Origin: Streptomyces cyanogenus
GTDB lineage: Bacteria; Actinomycetota; Actinomycetes; Streptomycetales; Streptomycetaceae
Direction of reading: 5' to 3'
Assembly: GCF_017526105.1 (NCBI RefSeq)
Contig: NZ_CP071839.1
Coordinates: 124,001-188,000, forward strand
Length of the DNA: 64,000 nt
Part shown: positions 47,996 through 57,469 of the stretch, piece after piece
How positions within the stretch are numbered: the stretch's first letter is position 1
Layout: each line of letters opens with the position of its first letter
Notes under the pieces: model-generated
Database searches by the model: none
What the model was told of the DNA's origin: nothing
The model's input: the letters and a program-made list of their open reading frames with translations, nothing else
Program-made: the position numbers and the translations under genes

Positions 47996-48069
47996 TAGCG
48001 GGGACAGGATTTGAACCTGCGACCTCTGGGTTATGAGCCCAGCGAGCTACCGAGCTGCTCCACCCCGCG
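47996..48069 (-). tRNA. tRNA-fMet (initiator, CAU anticodon)
   Basis: Begins CGCGGGGTGGAGCAGC and ends TCCCCGCTA. The anticodon arm CTGGG-CTCATAA-CCCAG has the three G-C pairs of an initiator, and the first base C cannot pair with U72, as expected for formylation. No encoded CCA. It sits near cold-shock and IS-rich DNA rather than a tRNA cluster. Confidence 0.9.
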
Positions 48070-48114
48070 TCGGTGGTCCCACTCTACACAGGGCTCACGA
48101 GGCCAGCGAGGACG

Positions 48115-48318
48115 TCAGCCGAGGACGATGTTCTCGGCCTGGGGACCCTTCTGGCCCTGGGTGACGTCGAATGTGACCGTCTCGCCCTCGACCAGCTGGC
48201 GGTACCCGTTGCCGGAGATGTTCGAGTAGTGGGCGAAGACGTCCGGTCCGCCGCCGTCCTGGGCGATGAAACCGAAGCCCTTCTCGGAGTTGAACCACTT
48301 CACGGTGCCGCTGGCCAT
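48115..48318 (-). CDS. Cold-shock protein, CspA family
   Basis: A 67-aa single CSD protein with RNP1 [10 protein letters not shown] and RNP2 DVFAHYS. It binds single-stranded nucleic acids and melts RNA structure. The complete beta-barrel family length is present. A paralogue with 70-80% visible identity lies at 50900. It precedes the initiator tRNA on the same strand. Confidence 0.96.
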   Translation of the reverse strand: MASGTVKWFNSEKGFGFIAQDGGGPDVFAHYSNISGNGYRQLVEGETVTFDVTQGQKGPQAENIVLG

Positions 48319-48624
48319 ACTGCGTCCTTCGATCTCGCCGGGGTTACCGGCCGGGGTGAGTAGCGCGATCGTCCACTTTGGGATGACGCCCGGGGTCCGT
48401 TCTACCCCGGCCAGGGCTCCGTCATTCGATCATCCGTCCATGAGTCGGATTCGTCTGGTCCGGTAGCCGACGTCGCTGCGGGCAGTGGTCAACCCAGGAC
48501 GACCGCGTGCGGACACTTCAGCGATTCTCGCCCGCGGGTGAACCCTGCTGCGTAGGGTGGGCGGTGCCGTCCCGGTAGTCTCCCCCGTACCACCGGGACG
48601 CCGCATTTCAGCGAGCGCGGGCTG
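48319..48624. other. Promoter-side spacer of the cold-shock gene
   Basis: Intergenic. It probably holds the cold-shock gene's long 5' leader on the minus strand. No gene seen. Confidence 0.4.
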
Positions 48625-49010
48625 GTGGATGCCGTCGACCAGGGCGGTGCCGGTGCGGATCTGCTCGCGCTGCTGCTCGGACCACCAGGTGAACTCCTCG
48701 AACAGTGGATCGTTGAAGAGGAACGCCGGAAGGTCGAGCGCCGTGAAAGTGAGCAGAGGCGTCCCCCGGATCCCGTGTGGCTGATTCAGCACGTCCTTCG
48801 CAGGGCGAGCGATGATGCCGTCCGCGTTGGAGGCTGTTGGGGCGCCAAGGAGAGTGGGCCGGTGCAAGCCAGTCACGCATCAGCAGGCCATCAACGCGCT
48901 CCGCCGCCAAGTGGCGCCCTGGGTGCACTGCATGCCTTGCCCAGTGGACGGCCGGCCTTGGGATCACAGGCAGCGGCTGGGCTGCGGCTGAAGTCGACAG
49001 GCATGGAGGA
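48625..49010 (+). pseudogene. DUF6233-like protein, frameshifted
   Basis: WIVEEERRKVERRESEQRRP and DAVRVGGCWGAKESG are typical of DUF6233. Homology continues one frame over from about 48860 (KPVTHQQAINALRRQVAPW with HCMPCPVDGRPW). The Cys-x-x-Cys end is the usual zinc-ribbon-like tail of this Streptomyces family. Confidence 0.5.
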
Positions 49011-49294
49011 TGGCCCCGCAGAAGTCCCGCTTGAAGAGGTTATGTGGGGCCCAGTCCCTCAGCTCACCGGGCCCGACAGGGCCAGGCATGAAGCCTGGCA
49101 GATCGGCATGGCCAGCCTAAAAACCTTCACCGCGGCCGGCGATGGCGGTCCCGCGCGGCGTGCGATCGGAGCGCGGGACCGCCGAGTCCCGGTTGTCCTG
49201 TCAGAACCGGGAACAGAAACCGTATAGAACTGCATCATTATTCGCACGTATATCAACGCGTGAGCGCGGCTTGCCCCGTGTCAATCCCGATTGA

Positions 49295-49483
49295 TTGGTG
49301 CCCGCGCCAGGCTGGTCGGAGCAGGAGAAGAAGGAAGTGGCCGCGTTGTGGGAGAAGGAACGCGACCTCACTGCCGTGATCCTCACACACCCGTTCCGGA
49401 GCGAGGTCGCCGCACCTGAGCGGCCCGACGCCCGGTCCGAGCTCAAGCACGCCCTCGAACGCGAGGACGGCGGGAGCCAGTAG
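49295..49483 (+). CDS. Small hypothetical protein, 62 aa
   Basis: Charged, helical: WSEQEKKEVAALWEKERDLT and AVILTHPFRSEVAAPERPDA. No ribosome site is visible before TTG 49295/GTG 49298. It precedes the DUF6233-like gene by 11 bp, so it may be the first gene of a small operon. Confidence 0.4.
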   Translation: MVPAPGWSEQEKKEVAALWEKERDLTAVILTHPFRSEVAAPERPDARSELKHALEREDGGSQ

Positions 49484-49494
49484 GCGGCGTAACC

Positions 49495-50025
49495 GTGGGG
49501 GAGACGCCGCACGAGCCGCCGCCCATCACCGTGGTCCTGCCCGACGGCCAGGAGGTCACCGGCCGCCTACAGGAGCGCCAGCAAGCCCCGGATGCCTGGC
49601 TGTACAAGGTGGCCGTCCCGGCCTGGCAGAACACGCCTGACGGCCGGGTGGAGCCCGCCTGGTACGTGGTGTGGGTGAAGGCCCCCGACCACGTGAAGCC
49701 CGTGCCCGGCGTCTCGTACGACGACGTCCCCACGACCCGGCTGCCCCCACCGTCGGCGGAGCGCGAGATCCTCGGGCCGCGCAGGCCGTCGGGCTGGGTG
49801 CTGCAGAAGCTGGAGCGCGGCCGCAGCATCATCCGTGCCGTCGACTGCGAGGAAGCACCCGCCGGGGCGCCGGTGCTGGACCTGGACAAGGCGCTCGACG
49901 CGGCGGAGCACCCCGGCACCCGGCTGTGCTCTTTGTGCAGTGCTGCGGCCGAACTCGATCCCGTGCTCAAGGGGTTCGAACATGGCTTCGGCGGTACGGA
50001 AAACGGCAGTAGGGAAGCGACGTGA
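49495..50025 (+). CDS. DUF6233-like hypothetical protein
   Basis: A 176-aa protein from GTG 49495. ITVVLPDGQEVTGRLQERQQ, YVVWVKAPDHVKPVPGVSYD and VPTTRLPPP match the conserved body of the Streptomyces DUF6233 family. A C-terminal CEE and SLCSAAAELDPVL segment replaces the usual CxxC tail. These genes are often carried in multiple copies on chromosome arms and linear plasmids. Role unknown. It is followed after 16 bp by another family-type gene. Confidence 0.65.
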   Translation: MGETPHEPPPITVVLPDGQEVTGRLQERQQAPDAWLYKVAVPAWQNTPDGRVEPAWYVVWVKAPDHVKPVPGVSYDDVPTTRLPPPSAEREILGPRRPSGWVLQKLERGRSIIRAVDCEEAPAGAPVLDLDKALDAAEHPGTRLCSLCSAAAELDPVLKGFEHGFGGTENGSREAT

Positions 50026-50041
50026 TCGCCACACTGGCGGG

Positions 50042-50430
50042 ATGAGCCTGTTCCACGCCGACGCCTACGATCCCGACGACATGATGGTGCACCCTCGCCA
50101 TCAGGCGATGCAGCCGGTCTTGGCCCAGCTCATTCAGCAGCTCCGCGACTGCGAGACGGTGGAGTCCGGGATCGAGTTCCAGCGGGACCTGCTCACTCGC
50201 CTGCTGGAGGTGGAGAAGGACCGCGCGGGGTTCAAGCGTGCCGCCAAACGGATGCGCAGCGGAAAGGGTCCGCACCCGGAGGCGCCGGAGCCCCAGTCGG
50301 GCCGGGACCTCGCCGACGTGGCGACCTGGCGGTTCGAGTAGGACGTATGCGACCGACTGGCCCGCCAGCTGCGCTCGGTGGGTGACGCGCTGGCCGGGCG
50401 GGTCTTCGGCTTCCACCGGCCCTGTTGGTC
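50042..50430 (+). pseudogene. Conserved Streptomyces accessory protein, nonsense mutation
   Basis: From ATG 50042: DDMMVHPRHQAMQPVLAQLI and GRDLADVATWRFE, then an in-frame TAG at 50339-50341, after which the same frame continues DVCDRLARQLRSVGDALAGR. Relatives read straight through with Tyr or Trp here. The intact frame also ends abruptly near 50430, where other sequence is fused on. Confidence 0.55.
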
Positions 50431-50539
50431 ATCGACCAGTACGGATGTTCCCAGCAAGGACTGTCCTCGAAGCAGTTCAACGAGCGCCTTCGGCAGAACG
50501 TCGACACGGCCTTGCAACGGGCAGGGATCGCGGCCGGCC

Positions 50540-50690
50540 GAGCGGAAACACGCGCGAGACAGGCGCCGGCCAGCGCGGCGCACGCGGCGGCGACCGCGCC
50601 GCAGGAATTGCGGCCCAGGACCATCACCAGCGGGCAGTCCAAAATGTTCCACCCCGTACTCGATGCTGCCGCGCACCTCGGTGCCCATGG
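50540..50690 (-). pseudogene. Beta-carbonic anhydrase remnant
   Basis: GTEVRGSIEYGVEHFGL then, one frame over, PLVMVLGRNSCGAVAAACAA. In active enzymes the block reads GHxxCGA; here the zinc-binding His is Arg. Only this core block is recognisable. Confidence 0.5.
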
Positions 50691-50899
50691 ATCTCGGTGA
50701 CCAGCCGGGACCCCATGGCTCGCCACGGCTGGGCCCGCTGGTTCGGCACCCTCACCGGTTCACCCTCTCGGCCAAGGAAGTCCGCCCTTCGAGAGCAAGT
50801 GAGCCCTGTTATCGGCGGGCGGGGCAAGGAGGAAGGATTACCGGTTCGCGGGCGGTGAGGATATCTTCCGGCTTCGCCAGCCTCCGGGCGTTCCCCCTG

Positions 50900-51103
50900 T
50901 CAGGCGGGGGTGACGTTCTCGGCCTGTGGGCCCTTGGGCCCTTGTGTGATGTCGAAGCGGACCTTCTGGCCTTCCTGCAGCTCCCGGTAGCCGGTGGTGG
51001 CGATGGCCGAGTAGTGGACGAACACGTCGGGGCCGCCGCCGTCCTGGGCGATGAAGCCGAAGCCCTTTTCCGCGTTGAACCACTTCACTGTGCCCGTGGC
51101 CAT
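50900..51103 (-). CDS. Cold-shock protein, CspA family
   Basis: A 67-aa CSD protein from ATG 51103 with [10 protein letters not shown] and DVFVHYS motifs. It is a paralogue of the protein at 48115. The longer frame from 51163 adds unrelated residues and is not used. Complete and probably functional. Confidence 0.95.
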   Translation of the reverse strand: MATGTVKWFNAEKGFGFIAQDGGGPDVFVHYSAIATTGYRELQEGQKVRFDITQGPKGPQAENVTPA

Positions 51104-51202
51104 GCCGTACTCCCTGAACGAACGGGCAGCCCGGACGGCTGCGCACTGCTGTGGGGTGATCATCGCGCCTGGGGGCGGCTGGGCAAAGCGCGAAACGCTT
51201 CT

Positions 51203-51466
51203 TCAGCGCACCGGGTGTCCGCCCGCGCATGTGTCCATCCCCTCGCTGACCCACTTGTGGCAGGAGGGGCAGGAGCGGACCCGGCTCAGAGCGGCAAGCG
51301 GCTGCGTAAGGCGGCCTCGTGCACTGCCCTTGCGTGTGGCCTTCAGGGACACGGACAGTTTCCGCACCAGCAAGCCGGTGATGCCGGGCACCGGTTTCTC
51401 CTTTTCAGCAATGAGCGACAGCTCGCAGTCAGCAGCCCATCGCTTTCCCCGGATTTCCGATCGCAC
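51203..51466 (-). CDS. Small Cys-motif hypothetical protein
   Basis: An 87-aa frame: basic middle (SLKATRKGSARGRLTQPLAA) then SRVRSCPSCHKWVSEGMDT and CAGGHPV, a possible zinc knuckle. It lies upstream of the second cold-shock gene on the same strand. Codon usage is only moderate and the start is uncertain. Confidence 0.4.
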   Translation of the reverse strand: MRSEIRGKRWAADCELSLIAEKEKPVPGITGLLVRKLSVSLKATRKGSARGRLTQPLAALSRVRSCPSCHKWVSEGMDTCAGGHPVR

Positions 51467-51740
51467 GCATGCACGCCGCGCCTGAGGAGGTCAGCCGTCT
51501 CCCGGCACTGCCACGCGGGCGGGGTGGCCCGGGCGCCTCACAGTCGTTGGGCACGGCGTCGCGTCCATGAACATCCCACCCCGTGGATACGCGAACGAGC
51601 CCCGGAACCATGTCGGTCCGGGTGTGACTGAGCAGTTCAATTGGCGAGTTGCGCGTTGGCCGGGCACCTGTCGTTGACAGACTAGACCAGCACCGCGGCC
51701 TCGCCTGCGTTTCGCGGAGTACCGGAAACCAGCTGCGCGC

Positions 51741-52436
51741 TCACCGCCAGGCAGTGGTGGTGGCGATGATGGCCTGGGCCAAGGCGACGGGCTGATTGCG
51801 GGCAATGAGGTGCCCGGCGCCACGGATGGGCCGGACTGTGGTGTGGGGAGCCAGGTGCAGCAACTGGTCGAGGTCCTCGTCGGTGAGCGCCGATCCGTTG
51901 TCGCCATGGATGAGCAGGAGGGGCAGGTCGAGTTCCGCGGTGACCTGCTGTAGCCGTGGGACCTGGGCGAGGATGTCCTCGACGAGCTCGGTGTGGGCGC
52001 CGAGCGGGCCGACGGAAGCGAGGAAGCGGCGGACCCTGGAGGGTTCGAGGCAGGGTACGACGTCGACCAGCACCAGCCCCGTCACCCTGGCTCGCACTGC
52101 CGGGTCCGCGAGAGCGGCGATGGCGGCGAGCCCGCCGAGTGAGGCACCGACGACCACGCTTTCCGGTGGCTCGGTGTGCACCATCGCGGCGATGTCGTCC
52201 GCGCACGCGGACAGTTTGCAAGCAGTGCCCCCGCTGTCGCCGTGGCCTCGCTGGTCGAAGGCCACACACCGGTACCCGGCATCGACGAGGACCTCGCTGA
52301 CCGGTCCCCACACCTGACGGCGTTCGCCACCGGCGTGAAGGAGCAGGAAGGTCGGTCCAGCACCGACCTCCTCCCCGCGCAGAATCACATCGGGGCGAGT
52401 GATCCGCCGTAGTCGAGGGGCGGTAGGGCCGATCAT
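51741..52436 (-). CDS. Alpha/beta hydrolase
   Basis: A 231-aa hydrolase from ATG 52436 (GGAGGGG upstream); the frame from 52535 is too long. LLLHAGGERRQVWGPVSEVL opens the fold. The nucleophile elbow is VVVGASLGGLAA (Ser about 111), the acid is likely in LIHGDNGSALTDEDLD and the catalytic His in RGAGHLIARNQP. The cap is short, as in esterases or small-molecule hydrolases. The substrate is unknown. Confidence 0.9.
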   Translation of the reverse strand: MIGPTAPRLRRITRPDVILRGEEVGAGPTFLLLHAGGERRQVWGPVSEVLVDAGYRCVAFDQRGHGDSGGTACKLSACADDIAAMVHTEPPESVVVGASLGGLAAIAALADPAVRARVTGLVLVDVVPCLEPSRVRRFLASVGPLGAHTELVEDILAQVPRLQQVTAELDLPLLLIHGDNGSALTDEDLDQLLHLAPHTTVRPIRGAGHLIARNQPVALAQAIIATTTAWR

Positions 52437-52766
52437 GAAACTGACCCCTCCCCTCCTCCCGCCGCACGGGTCCTTGGCCAGGCCGCCAGGGCCGGCCAGT
52501 GCCCCAACGGAACCGACACTGCGTACTGCCCGCAAGGCACGTTGGAAACGATACCGCCACCTATGCAGGTGTTCACCCGAGGCGGCGCGAGCACACGCCC
52601 ATCCGGTGCGGCGTCAGAGGCAGATGCCAGCAGCCCCAGCAAGATGCCAACCTGGCACATCGCAACCTGTCAACGCGCGCAAACTCAACTCGCCAACTCA
52701 ACCGCTCATCCGCCAAGTGAAGGGCTCAGTCACACCGGGGCTCGCGGGCTGCTCAGAGCGCGGCTG
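52437..52766. other. Stretch without a supported gene
   Basis: No coding signal between the hydrolase start and the end of the tpg pseudogene. Confidence 0.45.
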
Positions 52767-53325
52767 CTACAGGTCGAATTCCAGGTGCTCGATGTCCGTG
52801 AAGTGGACCTCCTCCAGGCTGCCGGCGCGGCGGGCCGCCGTCCTGGAAGTACACCTCCTTGAGTGCGTCGGCGGCGATCTGCTGGAGCTGCTGGTCGCTG
52901 GCCCCCTGCTCCTGGGCGTCGAAGAGGCGGGCGGCGTAGCGGGGCGGCAGGGCGACGGGCAGGTGCCGGATGCGGTCCTCGTCCGTCGTGCCGATCGGTG
53001 CGACGTAGCCGAGCCGGGCGCGGGTGTCGATGACGATGCCGCCGGTGGTGGCCGCCTTCTGCCGGGCCTTGGCGCGGATCTGCGGCTGCCACCGTTTCGT
53101 CACCTCGCGCTCCAGGCACGGGGCGAGGTCCGGGCGGGGTTTTTTGATCTAATCCTTCACGTACCGCTCGACGGTGCGCTGGGAGATCCGCAGCATCTGG
53201 GCGACCGGCTTGGTGCCCTTCATCTGCTTGACCAGGTACCGCATCTGCGCACCCGCGCTCTTGGGCGCGGGGCGGGTGAGCGCCTTCTGCATCGCCTTGT
53301 CGAGGCCGTCGCCGAACGTGGCCAT
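52767..53325 (-). pseudogene. tpg: Terminal protein Tpg pseudogene
   Basis: From ATG 53325: GDGLDKAMQKALTRPAPKSA, AQMRYLVKQMKGTKPVAQML and ISQRTVERYVKD. Then an in-frame amber codon (53149-53151) sits where relatives have Gln, and the frame continues PRPDLAPCLEREVTKRWQPQ, IVIDTRARLGYVAPIGTTDE and LPPRYAARLFDAQEQGASDQ. Near 52835 one base shifts the end to SLEEVHFTDIEHLEFDL. Apart from these two lesions the length (185 aa) and content match Tpg, the protein covalently bound to Streptomyces telomeres. Confidence 0.85.
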
Positions 53326-53334
53326 CGTGCTCTC

Positions 53335-53965
53335 CTACTCGCCGTTGTCGGCGTCGATGACGGAGCCGTCCTTGATGTACCGGGCGAGGTTGAGCTCCGG
53401 AGCGTCGAACCGCTCGCGGACCTCCTCGCCCCATAGGACGGTTTGGGTGCCCTCGTGCTTGACCAGGCCCGGGTTGATGCCGAGCTTGAAGCCGCCGGGT
53501 AGGGGCTTGCCGTCCCGGTAGGGCAGGAAGTCCAGCGGCGAGGGCCCGTTCGAGGCGTGACCACGATGGGCAGCTTGCCGTCGTGCGCCTCGCCTTGCCA
53601 ATGCCGGCGGGTCAGCTCGGCCAGCTGTGCGATGACGGTGTTCGGGTTTGCGCGGGCCGACGCGGTTGAAGACGAGCGGCAGCAGCGGGTGCGGCCGGTC
53701 GCCGTAACGTCCGTCGGACACCCACCAGCGGGTGCGCCGCATCGGCCGCTCACGGCCGTCGGCGTCCTTCACCTTCCGCTGGCAGAACCGCACGTACTTG
53801 TCGATCTTCGCGGCGAGGACCTGCGCGGACTCGAAGCAGTTGTCGATCTCCACGAACAAAAGCGGCACCCCGTCCTCGGGCGCGGAGATGACGATGTCCG
53901 CCTGGGCACCGCCCCTGCCCGGGGTTGGACCACGTGCCCGTCACGGGCAGCGCCACCTCGGTCAA
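53335..53965 (-). pseudogene. Telomere-associated protein (Tap)-like remnant
   Basis: C-terminal part only: GAQADIVISAPEDGV, LLFVEIDNCFESAQVLAAKI, YVRFCQRKVKDADGRERPMR, then NRVGPR and HWQGEAHDGKLPIVVT and the end FKLGINPGLVKHEGTQTVLW, in at least two frames. Tap and Tpg are normally adjacent and co-transcribed in this order, which supports the identity. The DNA-binding N-terminal half is missing. Confidence 0.65.
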
Positions 53966-54279
53966 TGAGCCGCTCTTTCAGCCCGGTCAGCCGGCCAAGC
54001 GCGGCGTGCATGCTCGGAACGGGCCGCTTCGAGCAGGCTGCGCCAGGACGCCACGGTAGGCCGCCGGCGCAGCAGGGCACGGCGTTCTCGCTCCGTCATT
54101 CCTCCCCAGATGCCATGCTCAATGCGACGGTCAAGAGCAAATGCCAGACATTCCGCGCGTACCGGGCAACCGCTGCACACGGCTTTCGCATCGTTTTGGG
54201 CTGCCCCTTCGACGAACAGTTCATCCGGGGCGCTGCTGCGGCATGCCGCGTAGGCGCCCCATTCGTCATCCGCGATCAC
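53962..54279 (-). CDS. WhiB-family transcriptional regulator
   Basis: A 105-aa Wbl protein from GTG 54279. The four iron-sulfur Cys are at 13, 35, 38 and 44 (KAVCSGCPVRAEC), followed by the GIWGG turn (about 56-60) and a basic C-terminal tail (RERRALLRRRP). The complete set of ligands suggests it can bind a [4Fe-4S] cluster and act through sigma factor region 4. Wbl genes are often carried on actinobacterial mobile DNA; target unknown. It is upstream of the tap-like remnant on the same strand. Confidence 0.92.
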   Translation of the reverse strand: MIADDEWGAYAACRSSAPDELFVEGAAQNDAKAVCSGCPVRAECLAFALDRRIEHGIWGGMTERERRALLRRRPTVASWRSLLEAARSEHARRAWPADRAERAAH

Positions 54280-54690
54280 CCGATGCCGTCCTCTTCCCCG
54301 GAGCGTGCCGCCATTTTTGCCCGTGCTTGACCGGTGATGGGGTCCAGCCGGCAGGGTGATATGTCAGAGGCGGCACGGTCATCGGTGCCATGCCGCCGCG
54401 TCGCTCCCTGCCACCCCACACCCACATGCCCAGCCGGAGACTTCCTACGCGCTCCGTGTGCTGTGACCTGCTCCAATGTTTGACGGAAGAGATGCGCGGC
54501 CTTGAGCTGCACGCAGTCGTCCGCCCAGTCCAGCAGCCGTACCGCGAGTGGCAGCACCACTGGTGCCGCAGCCCGGCGCCGGGGACGCGGCTCCATGGCA
54601 CGCTCGCAGCCGTGTACCCCTCGGCCGGCCGCAGTCCCGTCGAGGTTCGGCGGCGAGGCTGACCGAGTCAACTCGCTCATCTGAATGAAC
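54280..54690. other. Stretch upstream of whiB with a weak minus-strand frame
   Basis: A minus-strand frame from about 54680 (RLLDWADDCVQLKAAHLFRQ and TLEQVTAHG) looks helical and may be a small gene, but it has no clear ribosome site. It probably contains the whiB promoter. Confidence 0.35.
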
Positions 54691-54744
54691 ATCGATGGCA
54701 ACAGGATGACGAACCGCTCCGTCAGGACAGGCGGAGCCCATAGG

Positions 54745-55186
54745 ACTTCTGCCTGCACGGCCCCGCACAGGCACCACCGCGCTGCTCGCCGCCGCCGTCC
54801 CGACCGTCCTGGCCGCCTCACTGACCTGTCTCGCGCCCGCCCACGCCACCACCACTGCAGGCACCCCCGCCGGGGCCCGGGACCAGATCGCGTGCCCGCG
54901 CGGGTTCGTCTGCATGTACCCCGACATCAACTTCAACGGCCAGCCCTACGTCAAACGCGCCGTCGACGGCTCCGTGCGGCACCTTCCCGACTACCTCCGC
55001 GGCAAGGGCAGCTCCATCATCAACAACAGCAGCCGCACCGCACGCATCTATCAGAAGGACAACTACTTCGGCCGGCACGTCTGCATCGGACGAGAAGGCG
55101 GCACCATCAGCGACCTGCGGTCCTACCAGCTCAACGACACCACTCACAGCCTGCGCAACAACGACACCCCATGCGGCGCCTCTTGA
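54745..55186 (+). pseudogene. Secreted peptidase-inhibitor I36-like protein, 5' frameshift
   Basis: The body reads CPRGFVCMYPDINFNGQPYV, KGSSIINNSSRTARIYQKDN and YFGRHVCIGREGGTISDLRS: the crystallin-like I36 family, often serine protease inhibitors. A signal peptide (GTTALLAAAVPTVLAASLTC) precedes it in frame, but no start codon exists upstream in that frame: ATG 54706 is one frame off. A single-base change near 54740 would restore it. Confidence 0.65.
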
Positions 55187-55576
55187 CCGCTCGAGTCATC
55201 CCAGGGGGATCGGCCGGGGGCTGCCGCCCCCGCGGGCTGTGTGCGCCGCGACTCAGGGATGGTCATGAGTCCGCAGCTCGCGCCCCGTGCTGTCCCGTGC
55301 GGGTGGTGGTTGAGCGGGGCGGCTTCTGCCCTGGGTGCGGCTCCTTCTGTCCGAGTTCGCCGCAGCGGTCGTGACAGCCCAATCGGTGAGTGTGAGCCGC
55401 GGGGCCTGGCCACCCGACCGAACCGTATGCAAGCGCGATACGCACCGACCCCGCAGACAGGAGGAGCAGGGTTCCACTGCTGAGTCTGCGGGGCCGGTGT
55501 ATACCTCACGTACCCTGCGGTGCGTCCGATAAGCCCGATCCCTCCCGACCGCCGCAAGGGGCGTCTCTTTCACGCC

Positions 55577-55607
55577 AGTGGGCCCGGCCGTGTCGGCCGG
55601 GCCCACT
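55577..55607. terminator. Strong bidirectional terminator
   Basis: AGTGGGCCCGGCCG, TGT loop, CGGCCGGGCCCACT: a perfect 14-bp stem between converging transcripts. Confidence 0.85.
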
Positions 55608-55650
55608 CCATTGCTCAGGCCTAGGGCGCGCTGCGCCGGGTGTCTTTCGT

Positions 55651-55821
55651 CTACCAGCGGTACCAGCGGCCCTTGCGGCCGCCGCTGTCCGCGGTCCGGA
55701 CGACGAAGCCGAGCACCCACACGATGAGCACGATCACTGCGATCCACCACAGTGCCTTCAGCGCGAAGCCCGCGCCGAAGAGGATCAGAGCCAGCAGAAG
55801 AACCAGAAGCAGGGGAACCAT
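55651..55821 (-). CDS. Small hydrophobic membrane protein
   Basis: A 56-aa protein from ATG 55821: two hydrophobic stretches (VPLLLVLLLALILFGAGFAL and ALWWIAVIVLIVWVLGF) and a basic end (RKGRWYRW). This is the 'hydrophobic protein' family that is widespread in Streptomyces, sometimes stress-induced. Function unknown. Confidence 0.8.
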   Translation of the reverse strand: MVPLLLVLLLALILFGAGFALKALWWIAVIVLIVWVLGFVVRTADSGGRKGRWYRW

Positions 55822-56114
55822 CGTTATCAACCTCCTGGCCACCGGATGCCCTTACTTCAGCCCTACAAGCACACAAATTATGAGTTACTTCCAAGGAATG
55901 AGGGGCATGTGCGCGCCGTACGCTGTGGACGGTTCCCCCTGCCTCGCACCTCACGCACCGCTGACACACAGCGCGCACTACTGCAAGCGATGCCGTGGCC
56001 TGACATTTGCCGAGACCCCTACGGGGTCGCTCGTACAGCCGACACCCGAGGCGCCGCCGTCCCGGACAACGTGGATCCAGCCCGAGAACGGACTGCTCTT
56101 GGAAACGAGGCCGT

Positions 56115-56530
56115 CTATCGGGGCAGTGGCTGCCACATGCCGGTGCTGACCCGGGCCAGGATGACGGTGGCGAACTGCTCGCGGGCGGCGAGGGCGAAGC
56201 CGCCAGTGATGGTGAATCCGTCATAGATCACGTGGAAAACAAGCCCCGCGCCCCTCGTACAGAACGGCCTCCAAGGGCGGCGACGCCAGTGACTTCTCGA
56301 GGTCCTCCTTCTGCCAGTAGCGGGCAAGCTGCCCGCAGCGCGTCGTCGGCCCGGTCGATCACGCCCATCAGCCGCAGCACGTGGTTGAGGTCGGCGCTGG
56401 TGCTGATGGTCAACGCCACCTCCGCCGCCCGCGACGCGGCACTCGTCAAGAACGGCCGAGAGTCGCCACGGGCATTTGCGAACCAGCGCGCAGTTTCCGA
56501 CGGGTCGGTCGATTGACAGTGGGTATGCCG
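56115..56530 (-). pseudogene. Degenerate helical protein gene
   Basis: Protein-like pieces STSADLNHVLRLMGVIDRAD, then QLARYWQKEDLEKSLASPPL with EAVLYEGRG, then GFTITGGFALAAREQFATVI occur in three frames. Family not recognised. Confidence 0.35.
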
Positions 56531-56977
56531 CCAACTACTCACCCCCCGGGGGGCGTAGAGCGTCACGTGCTGGCTGGTCACTTCGTCGGTCGGGAGGGTA
56601 GGTTCCTGTCCGGCCGGTGATCACCGGCCCTAGATCACATGCCGGGCCGCGCGAAGCGGTGGAAGCGACCGCGCCGCCGCCGATGTGCTCTGCGGCCGGC
56701 AGAACGGGGAGTCGCGCGTCTGCCTCATCAGTACGGAGGATTAGGCCGGTGAGCACGCGCGACAGCCGGGCCATGGTGGCGCTGACTGTCTCCTGCGCCG
56801 AGTTGACCGGCCTGGACCGGAGGGCAAACCTCCGCAAGGTGCTGGGACCAGGCTCACCGATCCCGACCTGGTGAGCCCGCTGCTGCCTGTCGATGCGTTG
56901 CTGCACAGCCCGCTACCGGTCCTGCCGCCCTCGCCCGCCATGCACGTCCCGCCTGAAGAGGGGGCCGTGGGGCCGGG
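56531..56977. other. Stretch with weak coding traces
   Basis: A minus-strand frame contains SATMARLSRVLTGLILRTDE, possibly another fragment. No supported gene. Confidence 0.35.
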
Positions 56978-57469
56978 TTACAGGGGCTGGCGTCCGTGCA
57001 GGGCGTCGCCGGGGTCGTCGGCCAGGGCGAGACGGGATGTGACGCGTTTGCCGACCGGCTCGCGCTGCGCTGCGAAGCCCTGGGAGACGGCCATAACGAT
57101 CTCCAGGCCGTGCTGTCCGACCCGGTCGGCGTCCGTGGCCCGGGCGATCGGAAGGACCGGATCGGAGTCCCACACCGCGACCTCCACCACGCCCCCGGTG
57201 ACCTGCAGGTCCAGCAGTACCGGACCGGGGGCGTACTTGCGGGCGTTGGTGACCAGTTCGCTGACCACCAGCTGGGTGAGCTCGAGGGCGCGCTGGGAGA
57301 CGGGCAGGCCGTGCTCGGCCTGGACGCGGGTGAGGAAACCGGCGGCGATGTGGCGGGCCCGGGCGATGTCCTCGCCGTCGCCGACCAGAGCAGCGCTGGC
57401 CTGAAGGACTGGCCTGCCCGGCGCTGCGCCGCCTGCCGGCGCCGGGTCTGATTCCATCACGATGGCCAT
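56978..57469 (-). CDS. Anti-sigma-like serine kinase ATPase (HATPase_c_2)
   Basis: A 163-aa SpoIIAB/RsbW-type ATPase. N box ELVTNARKYA (about 71-80), G1 box WDSDP (about 98-102) and GQHGLEIVMAVS (about 116-127). Such proteins phosphorylate STAS antagonists and bind sigma factors or regulate metabolism in Streptomyces. It is divergent from a STAS gene at 57622 (153 bp apart), a likely partner. Confidence 0.88.
   Translation of the reverse strand: MAIVMESDPAPAGGAAPGRPVLQASAALVGDGEDIARARHIAAGFLTRVQAEHGLPVSQRALELTQLVVSELVTNARKYAPGPVLLDLQVTGGVVEVAVWDSDPVLPIARATDADRVGQHGLEIVMAVSQGFAAQREPVGKRVTSRLALADDPGDALHGRQPL

Noticed and set aside
48430..48876. 148-codon minus frame
   Set aside because: Antisense of the DUF6233-like pseudogene, which has family motifs.
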